From Franconibacter pulveris DSM 19144 (lineage in GTDB: Bacteria > Pseudomonadota > Gammaproteobacteria > Enterobacterales > Enterobacteriaceae): a DNA stretch of 64,000 bases. Position 1 is the first letter of the stretch. Each line of letters opens with the position of its first letter. Shown here one piece after another: positions 60,510-64,000 of this stretch. The stretch lies in NCBI GenBank assembly GCA_000621185.1, contig KK211221.1, positions 453,347 to 517,346 of the forward strand, in the 5' to 3' direction. The notes below the pieces were generated by a model that ran no database searches, was not told where the DNA came from, and worked only from the letters and a program-made list of their open reading frames with translations. Made by a program: the position numbers and the translations under genes.

Positions 60510-63500
60510 TTACCCCAGAATGCCCTTCAACACCGGCCCTATCGCCTCAAACGCCTGCGGGCTGATGATATCCACGTGCGCGCAGTCTACCGGGTGAATT
60601 GCCGTTTCGCGCGTCCATGGCGCCCAGACCTGGCGCGGATCCATGCCCGGCGTGACGGTGCGCTGCGCCACAAACAGCGTCGCTTTACCGTCAAAACGCA
60701 CGCTTTCCGCTGTCGCCAGCAGGCGCACCGCGTCGGCGTAGTTGCCTTCGATAGCCTCAAACAGACGCGCGGGGCCTTGCCCCTGTTGAGCGGCGATAAA
60801 CGCTTCGCGCTCGCGCTCTATTTCCGCCAGCACCGCCGGGTCGAGCTCATTCGCCCCCTTCTGCGCCCAGTTCTGCGACTCCGGCGGCCAGGTGTCGAGC
60901 AGCCCAAGGAAGGCCACCTCTTCACCCGCCGCCTTCAGGCGCGCCGCGATGCCGTGCGCCAGCGTGCCGCCAAGGGAATAACCGAAGAGATAATAAGGAC
61001 CGCGGGGTTGCAGTTCGCGCAGCGTGGCGAGGTGCGCGTCGCAGACCTCAGCGACCGACGCCGCCTGCTGCATCGGGCCTTGTGGTCGCGGCGACTGGAT
61101 GCCGGTGATGGACCAGCGCGGGTCGAGCCAGCGCTGCAGCACGCTGAACTGCCAGGCGAAGCCGGAAGCGGGATGGAAACAGAAAAGCGTCGGGCCGCTC
61201 CCCTGGCGAAGCGGCAGCACGGCCTCAAACCCGGCCTGCTCCGCCTGCGCCTCGCTCTGGCCGCTTGCGAGCAGCGCCGCCAGTTTTTCCACGGTCGATG
61301 CGGTCATCACCTGGCCTACCGTTACCGGCAAACGCAGCGTGCGTTTAAGCTCGGCAGCCAGCCGCATGGCAAGCAGCGAATGGCCACCGAGGGCGAAGAA
61401 ATCGGCCTGCGCGTCGTCAATGTCGATACCGAGCAGTGCAGAAAACGCTTTCGCCACCGTTGTCTCAAGACCCGGCGCTGGGCTGCGCCCCGTCGCGCTG
61501 GACTGCGCCTTCGGCAGCGGCAGTGCTTTGCGGTCAAGCTTGCCGTTAGCGCTGAGCGGCAACGAAGGCAGCTGAATCAGCAACACCGGCACCATATGCG
61601 CAGGCAACTGCTCGCTTAAGCGTCCGCGCAGCGCAGCCGTATCCAGCGGCAGGCCGGAAGCGGAAACCAGATAGCCCACCAGCTGGCGCGCATCGCCGCC
61701 GTTCGCCGCGTTTTCATTCAGCACGCAGGCGTGGGTCACCGCCTGCGCCACGTCCGGCAGTCCCTGCATTATTTTGTCGATTTCACCCAGCTCGATGCGC
61801 TGACCGCGAATTTTCAGCTGGTCGTCGCTGCGGCCCAGGTATTCCACCGCCCCGTTCGCCAGCCACCGCGCCACGTCGCCGGTGCGGTACATCCGCGCGC
61901 CTGGGGCGAACGGGTCGGCAATAAAGCGGCTGGCGGTGAGGTCCGGGCGCGAAAGGTAGCCCTGCGCCAGTTGAATGCCGGTGAGGTAGAGATCGCCGGC
62001 AATGCCCGGCGGCACCGGGCGCATCGCCGCATCCAGAATGCGAAGGCCGGTATTCCAGACCGGGAAGCCGATCGGCACGCTGGCGCCCGTGACGTTCGCC
62101 AGCGCGTCACCGAAAGCGGGATACCAGCTCACGTCCACCGCCGCTTCCGTCGGCCCGTAAAGGTTATGCAGCGGCGCGGCGGTCAGTTGCTCCCACTGGC
62201 GACAAAGCCCGGCAGGCAACGCCTCTCCGCTACAGAAAACCTGGCGCAGCGTCGCGCAGGAAGCCACGGCTTCTGGCGTCGTCAGCGAGGCGACAAACGC
62301 GGCGAGCATAGAGGGCACAAAGTGCGTGGTGGTCACTCGCCAGCGGGTGAACAGCACCTGCAACGCCTGCGGATCGCGATGCGCCTGCGGCGGCGCCATC
62401 ACGAGGCGTGCGCCCACCAGCAGCGGCCAGAAGAACTCCCATACCGAAACGTCGAAGCTGCACGGCGTTTTTTGCAGCACCACGTCATCCGCACCAAGCG
62501 GATAGTGGTTCTGCATCCACAGCAGGCGGTTGACGATAGCCGTCTGGCCTACCATCACCCCTTTCGGCCTGCCGGTGGAGCCAGAGGTAAAAATCACATA
62601 AGCCGTGTGCTCCGGGCGCGAAAGCTGAAGCTCCTGCGGCGCGTTGACGTCAAGCGGCTCGGTGTAGCAAACACTTTTCAGCCCCGGCAACCCGCTAAAG
62701 CGCGGCTGCTCTTGCGGCGTGGTGATAAGCAACCGCGGCGCGGCGTCTTCCAGCATCATGCGCAGACGGTCGTCCGGGTAGCCGGTATCAAGCGGCAGCC
62801 AGGCGGCGCCCGCTTCGACAATCGCCTGCAAGGCGAGGGAAAGAAAGACCGAGCGCGGCAGCGCCACCGCCACTACGTCGCCGGGACGTACGCCCTGTGC
62901 TATCAGTTCAGCCGCGAGCGTCAGCACTTGCTCGCGCATTTCGCGGTAGCTGAATTGATAGTATTCATCCGCCAGCGCTGGCGCCTGCGGCGTGGCGCTC
63001 GCCTGATGCGCCAGCAGGCTGCTTAAGGTCTCAACCGGCAGCGTCATGGCGGTGTCGTTGACCTGCCGAAGCTGCTCTGTCTCCGCAGGCAGCAGCAAGT
63101 CCGCGTCGATACAGCGACGCTGCGCATCGGCGGCAAACTGCGCAAGTAAAAGCGGCAGGCGCGCCAGATGCCCTTCCAGCGTCGTTTCGTCATAGCGTTC
63201 AGCGTTGGCCAGCAGTTCCATGGCGACCGCGCCCTGCTCGTCGACATAAAGCGCAATCTCGATATCTTTCACCGGACCGGAGGCAAGCTGATGGGTAATG
63301 CCCTCAATGCCGTCGAAATCCAGCCGGTAGTCGAACATCTTCAGGTTCAGCACCGGGCCATAGAGCGGCGCCTCCTGCGTGACGCGCCCGGCGTCACGCA
63401 GCACCTGCTCCGCGTCGTAACGCTGATGACGGCGCAGCCGCTTTAACTGCTTCGCCAGGCTTTCGGCAAAAGCGGGCAGCGTTTGCTGCGGCGCAACGCG

Positions 63501-64000
63501 CACCGCGAAAGGCAGCACGTTAAGCACCGGGCCGGTCGCAGTCAGCGCAGCGGAGCCGATGCGGCGCATAAAGATAAAGCCTGCGCTGTAATCGCGCCGC
63601 CCGCTCAGCCTCCCTAACCACAGCGTAACCAGCGCCAGCGCCATATCGGCCGGGGAAAGCGCACCTGCCTGGCGCATCAGCTGGCTGAATGCGCGCGGGT
63701 CAAAGCGCACCGTGCGGCGGATAAGCGCCGTGGTGGCACTCTGCCCGGTGAGCGGGTGCGAAGAGAGCGTGGCGGGCGGCGGCAGCTCGCTCAGCTGCTG
63801 CGCCCAGAAAGCGGCGTCTCGGGCAAAGGCGTCGGAGCGCTGGTAACGGGCATACTCCTCCACTACCTCGGCGAAAGGCGTGAAGGGCGAAGGCGACGGT
63901 GTTTCGCCTTTGCGCCAGGCGCGATAAATATCGGCGATCCGGCGGGTAATGGCGGTAAAACTGAAGCCATCCACCACCATATGATGATAGCGCTGATACC
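60510..64000 (-). CDS. entF: Enterobactin synthase component F (NRPS), 5' end outside the window
   Basis: The frame is open to the right edge; about 1163 residues are visible and roughly 135-140 N-terminal residues are missing compared with E. coli EntF (1293). Domain order: condensation (HHxxxDG as HHMVVDG at the very edge), adenylation for serine (FTSGSTGRPKGVMVG; YRTGDVARWL), carrier with the phosphopantetheine serine in LGGHSLLAM near 61375, and thioesterase with GYSLGGT near 60975 and the His in CAHVDIISP. It activates L-serine, joins it to dihydroxybenzoate and cyclises the trimer. Fur control would lie beyond the edge. Confidence 0.96.
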   Translation of the reverse strand, partial: YQRYHHMVVDGFSFTAITRRIADIYRAWRKGETPSPSPFTPFAEVVEEYARYQRSDAFARDAAFWAQQLSELPPPATLSSHPLTGQSATTALIRRTVRFDPRAFSQLMRQAGALSPADMALALVTLWLGRLSGRRDYSAGFIFMRRIGSAALTATGPVLNVLPFAVRVAPQQTLPAFAESLAKQLKRLRRHQRYDAEQVLRDAGRVTQEAPLYGPVLNLKMFDYRLDFDGIEGITHQLASGPVKDIEIALYVDEQGAVAMELLANAERYDETTLEGHLARLPLLLAQFAADAQRRCIDADLLLPAETEQLRQVNDTAMTLPVETLSSLLAHQASATPQAPALADEYYQFSYREMREQVLTLAAELIAQGVRPGDVVAVALPRSVFLSLALQAIVEAGAAWLPLDTGYPDDRLRMMLEDAAPRLLITTPQEQPRFSGLPGLKSVCYTEPLDVNAPQELQLSRPEHTAYVIFTSGSTGRPKGVMVGQTAIVNRLLWMQNHYPLGADDVVLQKTPCSFDVSVWEFFWPLLVGARLVMAPPQAHRDPQALQVLFTRWRVTTTHFVPSMLAAFVASLTTPEAVASCATLRQVFCSGEALPAGLCRQWEQLTAAPLHNLYGPTEAAVDVSWYPAFGDALANVTGASVPIGFPVWNTGLRILDAAMRPVPPGIAGDLYLTGIQLAQGYLSRPDLTASRFIADPFAPGARMYRTGDVARWLANGAVEYLGRSDDQLKIRGQRIELGEIDKIMQGLPDVAQAVTHACVLNENAANGGDARQLVGYLVSASGLPLDTAALRGRLSEQLPAHMVPVLLIQLPSLPLSANGKLDRKALPLPKAQSSATGRSPAPGLETTVAKAFSALLGIDIDDAQADFFALGGHSLLAMRLAAELKRTLRLPVTVGQVMTASTVEKLAALLASGQSEAQAEQAGFEAVLPLRQGSGPTLFCFHPASGFAWQFSVLQRWLDPRWSITGIQSPRPQGPMQQAASVAEVCDAHLATLRELQPRGPYYLFGYSLGGTLAHGIAARLKAAGEEVAFLGLLDTWPPESQNWAQKGANELDPAVLAEIEREREAFIAAQQGQGPARLFEAIEGNYADAVRLLATAESVRFDGKATLFVAQRTVTPGMDPRQVWAPWTRETAIHPVDCAHVDIISPQAFEAIGPVLKGILG

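Noticed and set aside
61731-63026. 431-codon open frame antisense to entF
   Set aside because: Arg/His-rich composition typical of a shadow of a GC-rich gene; the entF domain motifs on the other strand are clear.

Overview
The window is chromosomal DNA of an enterobacterium of the Cronobacter type (Cronobacter or a close relative such as Franconibacter or Siccibacter). Two lines of evidence point there. First, a long core follows the E. coli order: tRNA cluster, ubiF, miaB-ybeZYX-lnt, gltIJKL, ybeL, leuS-lptE-holA-nadD-cobC-rsfS-rlmH-mrdAB-rlpA-dacA-ybeD-lipB-ybeF-lipA-tatE-ybeM-crcB-cspE-pagP-dcuC-rna-rnk-ybdR-ahpFC-dsbG-ybdO-ybdL-entF. Second, that core carries a palatinose/alpha-glucosidase operon of the sort linked to the diagnostic alpha-glucosidase activity of Cronobacter. 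Base composition is high-GC and looks even across the window by eye; no IS element, prophage, integrase or CRISPR array was seen.

Layout. 1-0.4 kb: four tRNAs (Gln-TTG, Met-CAT, two Gln-CTG), the end of a larger cluster. 0.5-11.7 kb: ubiquinone hydroxylase, tRNA thiomethylation, the ybeZYX-lnt ribosome/envelope operon and the gltIJKL glutamate/aspartate ABC transporter, with a probable SroC sRNA between gltI and gltJ. 11.8-24.5 kb: leucyl-tRNA synthetase, LPS transport, replication, NAD synthesis, ribosome maturation (rsfS, rlmH) and the cell-elongation set mrdA-mrdB-rlpA-dacA. 24.5-30.6 kb: lipoate synthesis (lipB, lipA), a LysR regulator, tatE, a nitrilase-family amidase, a fluoride channel, a cold-shock-family gene, an unlisted 28-residue membrane peptide, and a pagP gene broken by one in-frame amber codon.

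30.7-37.4 kb: a five-gene Cus-type copper/silver efflux operon in which the membrane-fusion protein carries its own C-terminal CusF-like domain in addition to a separate CusF-like gene. 37.7-40.4 kb: dcuC with an FNR box, periplasmic RNase I, and a small secreted cysteine-rich protein. 40.8-50.3 kb: accessory carbohydrate genes placed between rna and rnk, namely the palatinose operon (binding protein, two permeases, ATPase, two GH13 glucosidases) and a divergent GntP-family permease with two overlapping GntR-type operators.

50.4-64 kb: rnk, a Zn-dependent dehydrogenase, the AhpF/AhpC peroxidase pair separated by an ERIC element, dsbG, a LysR regulator, and methionine-salvage genes (ybdL divergent from mtnBCD, with a MetJ operator between). 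The window ends inside entF, the enterobactin NRPS, whose first ~140 residues lie beyond the right edge. Most of the window is ordinary core genome. The points that merit a second look are the broken pagP, the 28-aa ORF, the Cus operon architecture, the regulatory sites and the repeats.
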